DNA of 64,000 bases from HLUCCA09 sp039822045 (GTDB lineage Bacteria > Pseudomonadota > Alphaproteobacteria > Rhodobacterales > Rhodobacteraceae): assembly GCA_039822045.1 (NCBI GenBank), contig JBCBMY010000006.1:186001-250000 (forward strand). Reading direction: 5' to 3'. Shown here piece after piece: positions 26,327 through 34,307 of the stretch (position 1 is the stretch's first letter; every line of letters begins with the position of its first letter). Below the pieces are notes generated by a model. That model did not search any database. It was given only the letters and a program-made list of their open reading frames with translations, and had not been told where the DNA came from. Both the position numbers and the translations under genes were made by a program.

Positions 26327-27640
26327 TCAGCGTGTCACAGCATAGGCGTCATTGAAGCCGAGGTCCTTCACCTTGCCGAGAAGGGCCGACCGGTCTCGTG
26401 CTGTTTTCGCAGGTCCGACCACAACACGCCAGAACGACTTTCCCTGCGTCTCTTGCTCAAAGACCGTTGGCACAACGCCGTTGCGCCGAAGAAGCTCCGC
26501 TGTGGTCTCGGCGTTTCCTTCGACACTGAATATTCCGATCTGGAGATAGGGCTGATCGAGGGCGGACGTAGTGCGGCTGGGCGGCGCTGCGGAAACATTC
26601 TGCGGCTTGAGTTCTGCCGTTACGATCTCGTCGGTTTGCACCCCCTGGCCTGAGACGATGGTGCCGGCCGCCGCACCCGACACGGATGTCGCTCCGAGCG
26701 CGCTGAGCGGCTCGGTTTCGCGTCGGCGAAACGGGTTCCAGCGTTGCTTTTCAGGCGGGCTTGCAGACGCGTCGGCAGGCGTCGCCGTTATGGCTGTTTG
26801 GGGTGCCTCGTCCGTCTCTGGCGTGGCCGGAGGAAGCTCGACGGCCAGTTGGGGGGTGTCCGACGTGGCCGCGGCTGACGCCGCAACCGCGGTACCCGCG
26901 CTGGCGAGGGGCACTGGGTCCGTTGACAGTGCATTGAGCGGGTCGGCGACGCGGCGCCGGAAAGGGTTCCACCGCTGCTTGGCCGGCTTGTCCTGCGCTG
27001 CGGCCCGTTCGTTCGGCGTCGCACCGGCATCTCCCGCCACTCCTGCCGCGCTGGGGGCGTCCGCCTCAGACGAACTCGTGCCGGCATCCACGCGCTCTGT
27101 GGCCGCAGGGGCACCGGCGGCAGGCTCAAGCGAAGCTGTTTGAACATCCTCGGCCTCGGGCAGAGCCTCCGCTGTGCCGGCCTCCTCTTCCGGGACTTCC
27201 GTCGGCGTGTCCTCGCGGCGGAGCGCTGTCACGTTTACCTTGGTCGGCGCGCCGGCTAGGAGCCCGAGCGCCTCTGCGGCGTCGGAGGAGACCTGAAACC
27301 GCGGTCCCGGGTTGTCGCGCTCGCGCCGGAAGAGCGCACCGACGACATATTTGCCATTGGCCTCGTTGCGGATCATCACGCGCTCAGGGTCGGTTACATC
27401 AGGGTGGGCTACCCAAACGCCGCCAAGTGAGGGGCGCCCATCCCAAAGGCCCGCCTCGGTTTTCTGGAACACATCTGGTGCCTCGACATCGCGCTCGACG
27501 ATCTTGGTCGCAGCGGGACGCACGGAGGCGGCACTGGCCGCGGTTTCGGTTCGAGAGGAGGCCGGCCCAGCCTCCTCGCACGCGGCCAGACCGAGCGCCG
27601 CACCGGAAACGCACAGAAATAGAGTGAGCTTGCTGCCCAT
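26327..27640 (-). CDS. SPOR-domain lipoprotein with a repeated Trp-Asn-Pro-Phe motif
   Basis: A 437-residue envelope protein. A lipobox LAAC puts the lipidated Cys at residue 21. Residues about 70-140 (SLGGVWVAHPDVTDPERVMI, GALFRRERDNPGPRFQVS) resemble a double-psi barrel of RlpA type, but this is tentative. A low-complexity Ala/Pro/Glu linker holds two copies of KQRWNPFRRR followed by D/E-P-L-x-A-L (residues 221-237 and 298-314). The C-terminus (about 364-437, YLQIGIFSVEGNAETTAELL) is a SPOR domain, which binds denuded septal glycan. It heads the operon with the D,D-carboxypeptidase, which fits a role in septal wall remodelling. Confidence 0.85.
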   Translation of the reverse strand: MGSKLTLFLCVSGAALGLAACEEAGPASSRTETAASAASVRPAATKIVERDVEAPDVFQKTEAGLWDGRPSLGGVWVAHPDVTDPERVMIRNEANGKYVVGALFRRERDNPGPRFQVSSDAAEALGLLAGAPTKVNVTALRREDTPTEVPEEEAGTAEALPEAEDVQTASLEPAAGAPAATERVDAGTSSSEADAPSAAGVAGDAGATPNERAAAQDKPAKQRWNPFRRRVADPLNALSTDPVPLASAGTAVAASAAATSDTPQLAVELPPATPETDEAPQTAITATPADASASPPEKQRWNPFRRRETEPLSALGATSVSGAAAGTIVSGQGVQTDEIVTAELKPQNVSAAPPSRTTSALDQPYLQIGIFSVEGNAETTAELLRRNGVVPTVFEQETQGKSFWRVVVGPAKTARDRSALLGKVKDLGFNDAYAVTR

Positions 27641-27814
27641 GCTTCGCCCCTTTCGTCACACGGTTCAATGCCGTGCTTGTCCCGGACCGATGGCCGGCCC
27701 GCCTGCTCGCTCGCCCTGATTGTTCCGGGCTTGTTTGGCCGAACTATACAGGCCGTTTCGTTTTTGGCAAAGACTAAGCGAATCAATCCGCTGCACTGTG
27801 GCCGATTGAGCCGC

Positions 27815-27843
27815 TTGAGCCGCCGGCCAGCTCAAGGTAGACG
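27815..27843 (+). promoter_or_regulatory. Possible promoter of the tRNA-Ser gene
   Basis: TTGAGC (27815-27820) and TAGACG (27838-27843) are 17 bases apart, which would start transcription a few bases before the tRNA. The TTGAGCCG unit occurs twice in tandem here. Confidence 0.4.
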
Positions 27844-27851
27844 CGACGCAG

Positions 27852-27941
27852 GGAGCTGTGGCCGAGCGGTCGAAGGCACCGGTCTTGAAAACCGGCAGGC
27901 GTGAGAGCGTCTCGTGGGTTCGAATCCCACCGGCTCCGCCA
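27852..27941 (+). tRNA. tRNA-Ser (anticodon TGA)
   Basis: A 90-base class II tRNA. The acceptor arms GGAGCTG (27852-27858) and CGGCTCC (27931-27937) pair with one G-T pair, and the encoded CCA is at 27939-27941. The anticodon stem CCGGT/ACCGG holds the loop CTTGAAA with anticodon TGA at 27886-27888. A long variable arm and the T-loop TTCGAAT are present, as expected for tRNA-Ser. Degenerate IS remains begin about 150 bases downstream. Confidence 0.97.
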
Positions 27942-28090
27942 TTTCTCGTTGATGAGATTCACTATCTCACGTGCACCTTGGCCAAACCTCCAAACTATCC
28001 CCCAACCCAGGAGGCTGGGTCCTGATCCCGAGACATGCTCCGACCTGAGTGTAGGTTCGGGCACGGTTCTGGATGGAGAGGAGTGCGCAC

Positions 28091-28260
28091 ATGCCCAGGA
28101 AACGAGTTGCGGATAAGCAGATCGCGTTCGCGCTTCGACAAGCGGAGGCCGGCACGACGGTCGGCGAGATTTGTCGAATGATGGGTGCGGCGGAGGCCAC
28201 GGTCTATCGGTGGAAGACGGTCGACGTCGGGATGATGGTGTCCCAGGGTTGCCGAGGCGT
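28091..28260 (+). pseudogene. IS3-family transposase OrfA, truncated
   Basis: The first 42 residues read like the helix-turn-helix of IS3 OrfA: KQIAFALRQAEAGTTVGEIC and RMMGAAEATVYRWK, close to the common D-E-Q-I-A-F-A-L-R-Q-A-E-x-G-T pattern. After the GMMVSQ-like segment the usual leucine-zipper and the frame are lost, and the remaining open frame to 28411 is unrelated. It is not expected to give an active protein. Confidence 0.75.
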
Positions 28261-28424
28261 CTTCTCACTGTTCGAGTGCCCGGCGTGCCGGTCCGTGCGT
28301 CGCCCGACAGGTGAGGACACACACCCGCCGTTAGGGGCCTTGGGCGGGTATTCCACAGATACCGCTCGCGGCGCGATCCAGCCGTGCAGCTGCGGACGCG
28401 GTAGAAGATGAGAAGGATCAGGAT

Positions 28425-28780
28425 TTGATCCTGAGGATCAGATCCCCGGTATAGGGCAGGGTCCGCTAGGGCTATCGGCGCTTGCATGTCCTGCTGCAAA
28501 GAGGGGCTTGTACGCCTGCCGCTATCGGGCTGGTCGCTCTGACGCCAATGCTATGAACGCCGATTTCGAGGAAGCCTGTATTCGGCGAGAGCAGCCCCAG
28601 GTGATCCGTGTCGTTCAAGGCAGCCAGTTCATCTCGATGGAGCTCGATCTCTGGGCCTATTGCAGCGGGGTCGTCCTCGACTCCAGCCGGCCGGGCAAGC
28701 CAGCGGACAACGCCTGTGCCTAGAGCTGCAACGCGATCGTGCGCATGGAATGCCTGGCAACTTTGTTTATTCACCGAGCT
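28425..28780 (+). pseudogene. IS3-family transposase OrfB, internally deleted and with dead catalytic site
   Basis: A first piece reads GRVR-stop-GYRRLHVLLQR, the R-V-R-Y-G-Y-R-R segment of OrfB with its Tyr changed to an amber stop. After a deletion of about a hundred residues a second piece reads PQVIRVVQGSQF and LDLWAYCSGVVLDSSRPGKP, the rve integrase core. The Asp expected in I-R-V-D-Q-G is Val (28613), and the catalytic Glu after SRPGKPADNA falls on the TAG at 28721-28723. The frame then goes on with R-M-E-C-L. The enzyme is inactive. Confidence 0.78.
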
Positions 28781-29030
28781 GAAGGCGCGGGGTCAGAGCG
28801 CTACGATCAACGTCCTATTTTGCCCCGACCTGGTCGGCTCTCCTCACGGCGAGATTAGTGCTGTGTGAGGGTCGAGATATGAGACTAGCATGCTCAGCCT
28901 TTTGCATTGCCGAAGTTCGCGGATTGCGCGTGGGGAGCTTTACAGGTCAATGTCCTTCCGGGCTGCCCTTGGAACACCATAGGCGATCTGCTTCTGGGGG
29001 TTCGCATTCTGCAGATACCAGGAGGGTGGA

Positions 29031-29507
29031 ATGGAACACGGTCGAACCCTTGAGGCCCTGATCGACAGGCAGGACATTTCCGATCTCATCTTCGCCTATT
29101 GTGATCATTTCGACCGGGGCGAGGCAGAGGACGTGATCGGCCTTTTTGCGGAAGATGCCGTGATTGACTACGGCCCTGACGTTCCCACCATGACCGGACC
29201 AGCCGAATTCGGCCCGATGATCCGCCGTGGCCTTGACGAGTTCTTTGCTGCAACCAGCCATCATGTGTCCAATGTGACGGTGCGCTTCGTTGGGCCAGAT
29301 GACGCGACGAGCATGTGCTACCTCTATGCTTGGCATCGCTATCGGGAAGACCGTCCGGAAAGCGAGTTATGGGGCCGGTATGAGCACAGGTTTCGCAGGA
29401 CGACGTCAGGCTGGCGGATCACGCGACTTGTCTTGAAGTCGGCTGGCACGCGGGCCTTCCATCGTGAACGCATGCACCCGATTGGGCGAAAGCCTGGACC
29501 CATTTGA
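29031..29507 (+). CDS. SnoaL-like (nuclear transport factor 2 fold) protein
   Basis: A 158-residue protein of the SnoaL_4/NTF2-like fold: an N-terminal helix pair (RQDISDLIFAYCDHFDRGEA), then FAEDAVIDYGP, SHHVSNVTVRF and a C-terminal strand pair (RYEHRFRRTTSGWRITRLV). Such proteins act as small cyclases, isomerases or dehydratases, or as subunits of oxygenases; no reaction can be assigned. A strong GGAGG site precedes ATG 29031. A related protein at 37611 shares the DI/IT-D-L/V-x-x-Y-C-x-H-x-D pattern. It is the first intact gene after the IS relic. Confidence 0.75.
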   Translation: MEHGRTLEALIDRQDISDLIFAYCDHFDRGEAEDVIGLFAEDAVIDYGPDVPTMTGPAEFGPMIRRGLDEFFAATSHHVSNVTVRFVGPDDATSMCYLYAWHRYREDRPESELWGRYEHRFRRTTSGWRITRLVLKSAGTRAFHRERMHPIGRKPGPI

Positions 29508-29633
29508 GGATTGCCAGCCACTTTTGACCCGCATCCCTAACTCGGGCGACCGCCTGCGCCAGGGAAGCGCTGCGTGCGCGATGCGTCGGGTTATGAAGCC
29601 GTTGCCGAGTATCCGGCTGTGATGCTGCACAAG

Positions 29634-29667
29634 CCATCGCTAGCGCACGACCGTTCGGATTCCCCTC
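29634..29667 (+). promoter_or_regulatory. Partial composite operator upstream of the dipeptide-type ABC operon
   Basis: The core CGCAC-GACC-GTTCG (29644-29657) matches the composite site described for this island, with degenerate outer half-sites CCATC and CCCTC. It lies 71 bases from the stronger site at 29705. The remaining part of the 29508-29810 gap holds no gene. Confidence 0.4.
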
Positions 29668-29704
29668 AGAAATTGCTTGGAGTGCATGCGATTCTCCCCA
29701 ATAG

Positions 29705-29738
29705 TGGCAGTAAGTGAACATTTGTGCGCCATGTGAAC
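29705..29738 (-). promoter_or_regulatory. Composite IclR-type operator upstream of the dipeptide-type ABC operon
   Basis: Read on the minus strand: GTTCA-CATGG-CGCAC, AAAT, then GTTCA-CTTAC-TGCCA. The first 15-bp unit is a full GTTC[AG]-N5-CGCAC match and the third half-site is intact. It lies 72 bases before the TTG start at 29811. Confidence 0.6.
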
Positions 29739-29810
29739 TTGCCGCATCGCGGACGGCTCGCATTAACAAACCAACGAAAACTGCGTGCAACCAACAGAGA
29801 GGATGGACCC

Positions 29811-31421
29811 TTGAAGACAAAGGTGAGTCTCGCCCTTGTGGCCACGGCGACGATGGTCATGACACCGGCATTTGCTCAGGAAGTGCTCACGATCGGCGTG
29901 CGCTCGGAAGCGGCCTCGCTCGATCCGCACTGGACACAGCTCTCGGCTGACCTGCAGGTGCAGGAGCATATCTTCGAGCATCTTGTCGATCTCGACACGT
30001 CATCGCAGCCGGTTCCGGGACTTGCGGTCAGCTGGGCACCGATTGATGAGACGACGTGGGAATTCAAGCTGCGCGAGGGCGTGTCCTGGCACGACGGCGA
30101 GCCGTTCAATGCCGACGACGTGGTGTTCTCGTTCGACCGGCTCCGCGCCGGGATCGACGGCGCGCCTGCCAGCCCGGCCTTCCAGCTCGAGAAGGGCTCG
30201 AAGACCTGGGAGAAGATCGACGACTATACCGTCCACATCATTACCGACGGGCCGTATCCGACGGTGGCGGAAGATCTCGCGATGCTGCCCATTGTGGCAG
30301 AGCACGCGACCGCCGGCAAAACGGCGTCGGTCGACTTCAACTCCGGCGAGGCGGCTATTGGCACGGGGCCGTTCATCTTCGAGGAGTACAGCCCCGGCAA
30401 CCGGATCTCCGTCGTGAAGAACGACAGTTACTGGGGGGATGATCCGCACTGGGATCAGGTCGTGTTCCGCCCTGTGGGGGAGGAGAGTGCCCGGCTTGCC
30501 GCGCTTCGGAACGGCGACGTGGACATCATCGACTACCCGCCGACCGTGGATCTGCCGCAGCTGGAGAGCGATCCGGAGTTCACCGTCTCCACAGTCTCGG
30601 CAGACCGGTTGATTTATATGATCCCGAGCTATCGCCATGTCGAAGACTTCGTGACCGACATGGACGGCAACCCGCTGATGCCGAATCCGTTGCGCGATTG
30701 GCGCGTGCGAAAGGCGCTGAGCCTCGCGATTGACCGGGAAGCCATCCGCGACCGGATCATGGGCGGCGCCTCACTGCCCACTGGAAACATTGTGCCGCCG
30801 GGCTTCTTTGGTCATGTCGATGAGATTGAGGCCGACCCCTATGACCCGGACCAGGCGCAGGCCCTGCTGGCCGAGGCGGGCTATCCCGACGGGTTCATGA
30901 TCACGATCCAGGGTCCGAACGATCGCTACATCAACGATGCCCGTATCGTGGAGGCCGTGGCTCAGTTCTGGACTCGGATTGGCGTGGTGACCGAGGTCGA
31001 CACAATGCCGCGCAACATCTTTTTCTCCGAGCTGATCCGGGGCGGCGATCTGACCTTCCCTGGGTTTGACGACCCCAAGTTCTCGATGGCGCTGACCGGC
31101 TGGGGCACGGTGGCGGGTGAGGCGACCTACACTGTCTCCGGTATTCTGGAGAGCTACAACGCGGCGACGGGCGGCGGGAACGGCAACTTCGGGCGATACT
31201 CCAACCACGACGTCGATGCGCGCTCGGTCCTCGCCAAGAAGACGATCGACCGGGACGAGCGTCTGGCGTTGCTCGAAGAGGCGACCAAGATCGCTATGTC
31301 GGATTACGCGCTCATTCCGCTGCACTTCCAGGTGAATAAGTGGGCGATGAGCTCGGATCTTGAGCACACGCCGCGGACCAACGAGCGGACGCTTGCCTGG
31401 GAAGTGAAACCGGCCGAGTAA
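29811..31421 (+). CDS. ABC transporter substrate-binding protein (dipeptide/oligopeptide type, SBP family 5)
   Basis: A 536-residue periplasmic binding protein. A signal peptide (about residues 1-22, ending TPAFA-Q) is followed by the family 5 fold: LTIGVRSEAASLDPHWT, the signature WEFKLREGVSWHDGEPFNADDVVFS, IGTGPFIFEEYSPGNRI and RVRKALSLAIDREAI. TTG 29811 is the start since an AGAGAGGA site stands seven bases before it and it gives a proper signal peptide; frames upstream do not. A three-codon ORF (ATG 29803 to TGA 29814) overlaps this start. It heads the operon with two permeases and two ATPases; the ligand could be a peptide or another small solute. Confidence 0.9.
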   Translation: MKTKVSLALVATATMVMTPAFAQEVLTIGVRSEAASLDPHWTQLSADLQVQEHIFEHLVDLDTSSQPVPGLAVSWAPIDETTWEFKLREGVSWHDGEPFNADDVVFSFDRLRAGIDGAPASPAFQLEKGSKTWEKIDDYTVHIITDGPYPTVAEDLAMLPIVAEHATAGKTASVDFNSGEAAIGTGPFIFEEYSPGNRISVVKNDSYWGDDPHWDQVVFRPVGEESARLAALRNGDVDIIDYPPTVDLPQLESDPEFTVSTVSADRLIYMIPSYRHVEDFVTDMDGNPLMPNPLRDWRVRKALSLAIDREAIRDRIMGGASLPTGNIVPPGFFGHVDEIEADPYDPDQAQALLAEAGYPDGFMITIQGPNDRYINDARIVEAVAQFWTRIGVVTEVDTMPRNIFFSELIRGGDLTFPGFDDPKFSMALTGWGTVAGEATYTVSGILESYNAATGGGNGNFGRYSNHDVDARSVLAKKTIDRDERLALLEEATKIAMSDYALIPLHFQVNKWAMSSDLEHTPRTNERTLAWEVKPAE

Positions 31422-31456
31422 CCGGCTGAGCGGACGACGGACGAGGCGACGCCCCG

Positions 31457-32437
31457 ATGCTGGAGTTCCTTCTCAGGCGCGTCCTGCAGGCCATCCTGGT
31501 CCTGTTGGTGATGACGGTTCTGGTGTTCTTCGGTGTCAATGTGATCGGCAACCCGGTCTACATTTTCGCCTCGTCCGAATGCAATCAGGCGTGCCTGGAC
31601 GAGATCATCCGCAATCTCGGGCTCGATCAGCCGATCTGGCGGCAATATCTTACCTTCCTTGGAAACCTCTTTCAGGGCGATTGGGGGCTTTCGTTCACGC
31701 ATGGCGTGCCGGCGATGAGCCTCATTCTGGAGCGGTTCCCGGCCACGCTCGAGCTGGCGTTGGCCGCGCTGGTGCTGGCGCTTGGGATCGGCTTGCCGCT
31801 GGGGGTCTATGCGGGGCTGAAGCCGGACAGCCCCATTTCGAAGCTGATCATGGGCTTCTCCATGGTCAGTTTTTCGGTTCCGATCTTCTGGATCGGCCTG
31901 ATCTTCATATTGATCTTCTCGGTTCGGCTGGGCTGGCTGCCGTCCATCGGGCGGGGCGATCTCGTTAGTGTTTTCGGGCTCTTTGAGGTGAGTTTTCTGA
32001 CATGGGACGGGCTACGGCATCTTCTGATGCCGGCCTTCACGCTTTCCCTCATCATGATGGCGATGGTCATCCGCCTCACGCGGGCCGGGATGCGCGAAGT
32101 CTTGCACGCCGATTACATCAAGTTCGCCCGGGCCAACGGCATTCGCGAGCGCCGGGTGATCGGGGTGCATGTGCTGAAGAACATCCTGATCCCGATCATC
32201 ACCGTATTGGGCATGGAGTTTGGCGGCGTGATCGCCTTTGCCGTTGTGACCGAGAGCATCTTCAGCTGGCCCGGCGTCGGCAAGATGCTGATCGACGCAA
32301 TCGCCGTGCTCGACCGGCCTCTGATCGTGGCCTACCTGATTTTCGTCGTGGTGATGTACGTCACAATCAACCTGATCGTGGACATCCTCTATTCTCTGCT
32401 GGATCCGCGGGTGCGTCTGGGTGGGAATGCCTCGTGA
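31457..32437 (+). CDS. ABC transporter permease (DppB type)
   Basis: A 326-residue inner-membrane permease with six hydrophobic segments. It opens with MLEFLLRRVLQAILVLLVM, the typical DppB start, and carries the EAA-type loop DYIKFARANGIRERRVIGVH near residues 220-240, which contacts the ATPases. LGLDQPIWRQYLTFLGNL is a family feature. It starts 35 bases after the binding protein and overlaps the next permease as GTGA. Confidence 0.92.
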   Translation: MLEFLLRRVLQAILVLLVMTVLVFFGVNVIGNPVYIFASSECNQACLDEIIRNLGLDQPIWRQYLTFLGNLFQGDWGLSFTHGVPAMSLILERFPATLELALAALVLALGIGLPLGVYAGLKPDSPISKLIMGFSMVSFSVPIFWIGLIFILIFSVRLGWLPSIGRGDLVSVFGLFEVSFLTWDGLRHLLMPAFTLSLIMMAMVIRLTRAGMREVLHADYIKFARANGIRERRVIGVHVLKNILIPIITVLGMEFGGVIAFAVVTESIFSWPGVGKMLIDAIAVLDRPLIVAYLIFVVVMYVTINLIVDILYSLLDPRVRLGGNAS

Positions 32438-33333
32438 GCGATGCCGGGGTCAGCCTGCGCAGGCAGAGCCGGTTCGCCGTGTTTTGGACCACGTTTCTGG
32501 GGGTGCCGTCGGCGGCGATTGCCTTTGTCGTGTTTACGGCGCTGTGCATGGCGGCGTTGCTTGCGCCCTGGATCGCGCCGCAGAACCCTTATGATCTGAG
32601 CCAGGTCAGCATCCTCGACAACCTGCTGGAGCCGGGGGAACAGTCGTTTTCCGGCATGACCCATTGGCTGGGCACCGATGGGCAGGGGCGAGACATGCTG
32701 TCGGCCATGCTCTATGGCCTCCGGATTTCCTTGATTGTGGGGATCGTCTCGGGCGTGATCGCGCTGGCCGTGGGCACGCTTGTGGGCCTGATTGCGGCCT
32801 TTCGGGGCGGATGGGTCGACTCTTTGCTGATGCGGATTGTGGATCTGCAATTGAGCTTTCCCACGATCCTCGTCGCGCTGATCCTGCTCGTGATCCTGGG
32901 GCGCGGGGTGGACAAGATCATCTTTGCGCTCGTCGTCGTGCAATGGGCCTATTTCGCTCGGACCGTGCGCGGGGTCGCGCTGGTGGAGAACTCGCGGGAT
33001 TACGTCGAAGCGGCCCGGGGGCTGCGGTTCAGCGCGTGGCGCATCCTGTTTCTGCACGTCCTCCCCAATTGCCTGCCGACGATGCTCGTCGTTGCGACGA
33101 TCCAGATGGCGCAGGCGATTTCGCTCGAGGCCACGCTGTCCTTCCTCGGGATCGGCCTGCCGCCGACGCGGCCGTCGCTCGGCCTTCTGATCGCGAACGG
33201 GTTCGACTTCCTGCAAAGCGGCCGGTGGTGGATCAGCGTGTTGCCCGGGTTGGTCCTGCTGGTGTTGATCGTCAGTGTGAACGTCCTCGGGGATCGCATG
33301 CGCGACGTGCTCAACCCTCATCTTCAGCGCTGA
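32434..33333 (+). CDS. ABC transporter permease (DppC type)
   Basis: A 299-residue permease read from GTG 32434, which overlaps the stop of the DppB-type gene. The N-terminal membrane segment is followed by HWLGTDGQGRDMLSAMLYG, the DppC hallmark H-x-x-G-T-D-x-x-G-R-D. The EAA loop is DYVEAARGLRFSAWRILFLH. SLEATLSFLGIGLPPTRPSLG completes the family pattern. Its stop overlaps the next start by one base. Confidence 0.92.
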   Translation: MSDAGVSLRRQSRFAVFWTTFLGVPSAAIAFVVFTALCMAALLAPWIAPQNPYDLSQVSILDNLLEPGEQSFSGMTHWLGTDGQGRDMLSAMLYGLRISLIVGIVSGVIALAVGTLVGLIAAFRGGWVDSLLMRIVDLQLSFPTILVALILLVILGRGVDKIIFALVVVQWAYFARTVRGVALVENSRDYVEAARGLRFSAWRILFLHVLPNCLPTMLVVATIQMAQAISLEATLSFLGIGLPPTRPSLGLLIANGFDFLQSGRWWISVLPGLVLLVLIVSVNVLGDRMRDVLNPHLQR

Positions 33334-34307
33334 TGACCACGCCGGTTCTGGATATCCGGGGGCTCTGCACCTCCTTTATGACGGACGCCGGTGAGGTGCG
33401 GGCATTGGATGGCGTGACGCTGAGTGTCGGGCGCGGTGAGGTTGTAGCGCTGGTGGGGGAAAGCGGGTCAGGCAAGACGATCACGGGCTTCTCGATCAAC
33501 GGGATTCTGGCGCCGCCGGGCAAGGTAACGGCGGGGGAGGTGCGCCTGAACGGGACGGACCTGCTTGGCCTGAACGCTGAGGCGCTGCGTCAAATGCGGG
33601 GCCGCCGTGTTTCCATGATCTTTCAAGACCCGATGATGACACTCAACCCGGTTCTGCGGATCGACACGCAGATGACGGACGCGTTGCAGGCGCATGAGAC
33701 CATCTCTCGCCGCGCCGCGCGCGCCCGGGCGATTGAGGCCCTGGCGGAGGTTGGCATCGCCGCCCCGGAACAGCGCGTGCGCGCCTATCCCCACCAGCTG
33801 TCGGGCGGGATGCGCCAGCGGGTGGCCATCGCCATCGCGCTGCTCCATGGCCCCGATCTTGTCATTGCCGACGAGCCGACGACCGCCCTCGATGTCACAA
33901 TCCAGGGGCAGATCCTCTCGGTGGTGCAGCGCCTCTGCCGCGAACGGGGGACGTCGCTCATCTGGATCACCCATGACCTTGCGGTCGTTGCGGGGATCGC
34001 GGACCGCATCGCGGTTATGTATGCGGGACGGATCGTCGAGCAGGGAACGGTGGATGAGGTGCTCGACGCGCCAAAACACCCCTACACACGCGGGCTGATC
34101 GACAGCGTGCCGTCGCCCGGGGCGAAGGGCGGGATGCTGCATCAGATCCAGGGGCGCATGCCACCTTTGACGGAATTGCCTGACGGTTGTGCGTTCGGCC
34201 CCCGGTGCCCGCGTCGCTCGGGCCAATGCGAGGCCCGTCCGGATGTATCGACCATGCCGGGCGGCCGGGAATGGCGCTGCTTCCACCCGTTGGAGGGCGC
34301 GTCGTGA
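33333..34307 (+). CDS. ABC transporter ATP-binding protein (DppD type)
   Basis: A 324-residue ATPase. Walker A is GESGSGKTITGFS, the signature is QLSGGMRQRVAIAIAL, Walker B is LVIADEPTTALDVT and the switch His is WITHDLAVVAG. MIFQDPMMTLNPV is the Q-loop. The C-terminal oligopeptide-transporter extension (PYTRGLIDSVPS) ends with Cys residues in FGPRCPRRSGQC, as in DppD/OppD, where a [4Fe-4S] cluster has been reported for some members. ATG 33333 overlaps the upstream stop; the 3' end overlaps the next gene as GTGA. Confidence 0.92.
   Translation: MTTPVLDIRGLCTSFMTDAGEVRALDGVTLSVGRGEVVALVGESGSGKTITGFSINGILAPPGKVTAGEVRLNGTDLLGLNAEALRQMRGRRVSMIFQDPMMTLNPVLRIDTQMTDALQAHETISRRAARARAIEALAEVGIAAPEQRVRAYPHQLSGGMRQRVAIAIALLHGPDLVIADEPTTALDVTIQGQILSVVQRLCRERGTSLIWITHDLAVVAGIADRIAVMYAGRIVEQGTVDEVLDAPKHPYTRGLIDSVPSPGAKGGMLHQIQGRMPPLTELPDGCAFGPRCPRRSGQCEARPDVSTMPGGREWRCFHPLEGAS

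Larger units (their letters stand above)
28091..28800 (+). mobile_element. Decayed IS3-family insertion sequence
   Basis: Scattered remains of an IS3-type element lie just after the tRNA-Ser: an OrfA N-terminus (28091-28260), an OrfB fragment around the YGYRR motif (28425-28505), and an OrfB fragment around the integrase core (28508-28780). Large internal parts are gone and stop codons interrupt the frame. I found no terminal inverted repeats or target duplication. From 28800 to 29030 I see no gene. The hairpin-forming string TCAGGAT-TTG-ATCCTGA near 28418 lies inside the relic. Confidence 0.75.

Noticed and set aside
28915..29014. Composite operator upstream of the SnoaL gene at 29031
   Set aside because: GTTCG half-sites occur at 28915 and 29000, but the partner CGCAC/CGAAC half-sites and the 19-base spacing are absent.
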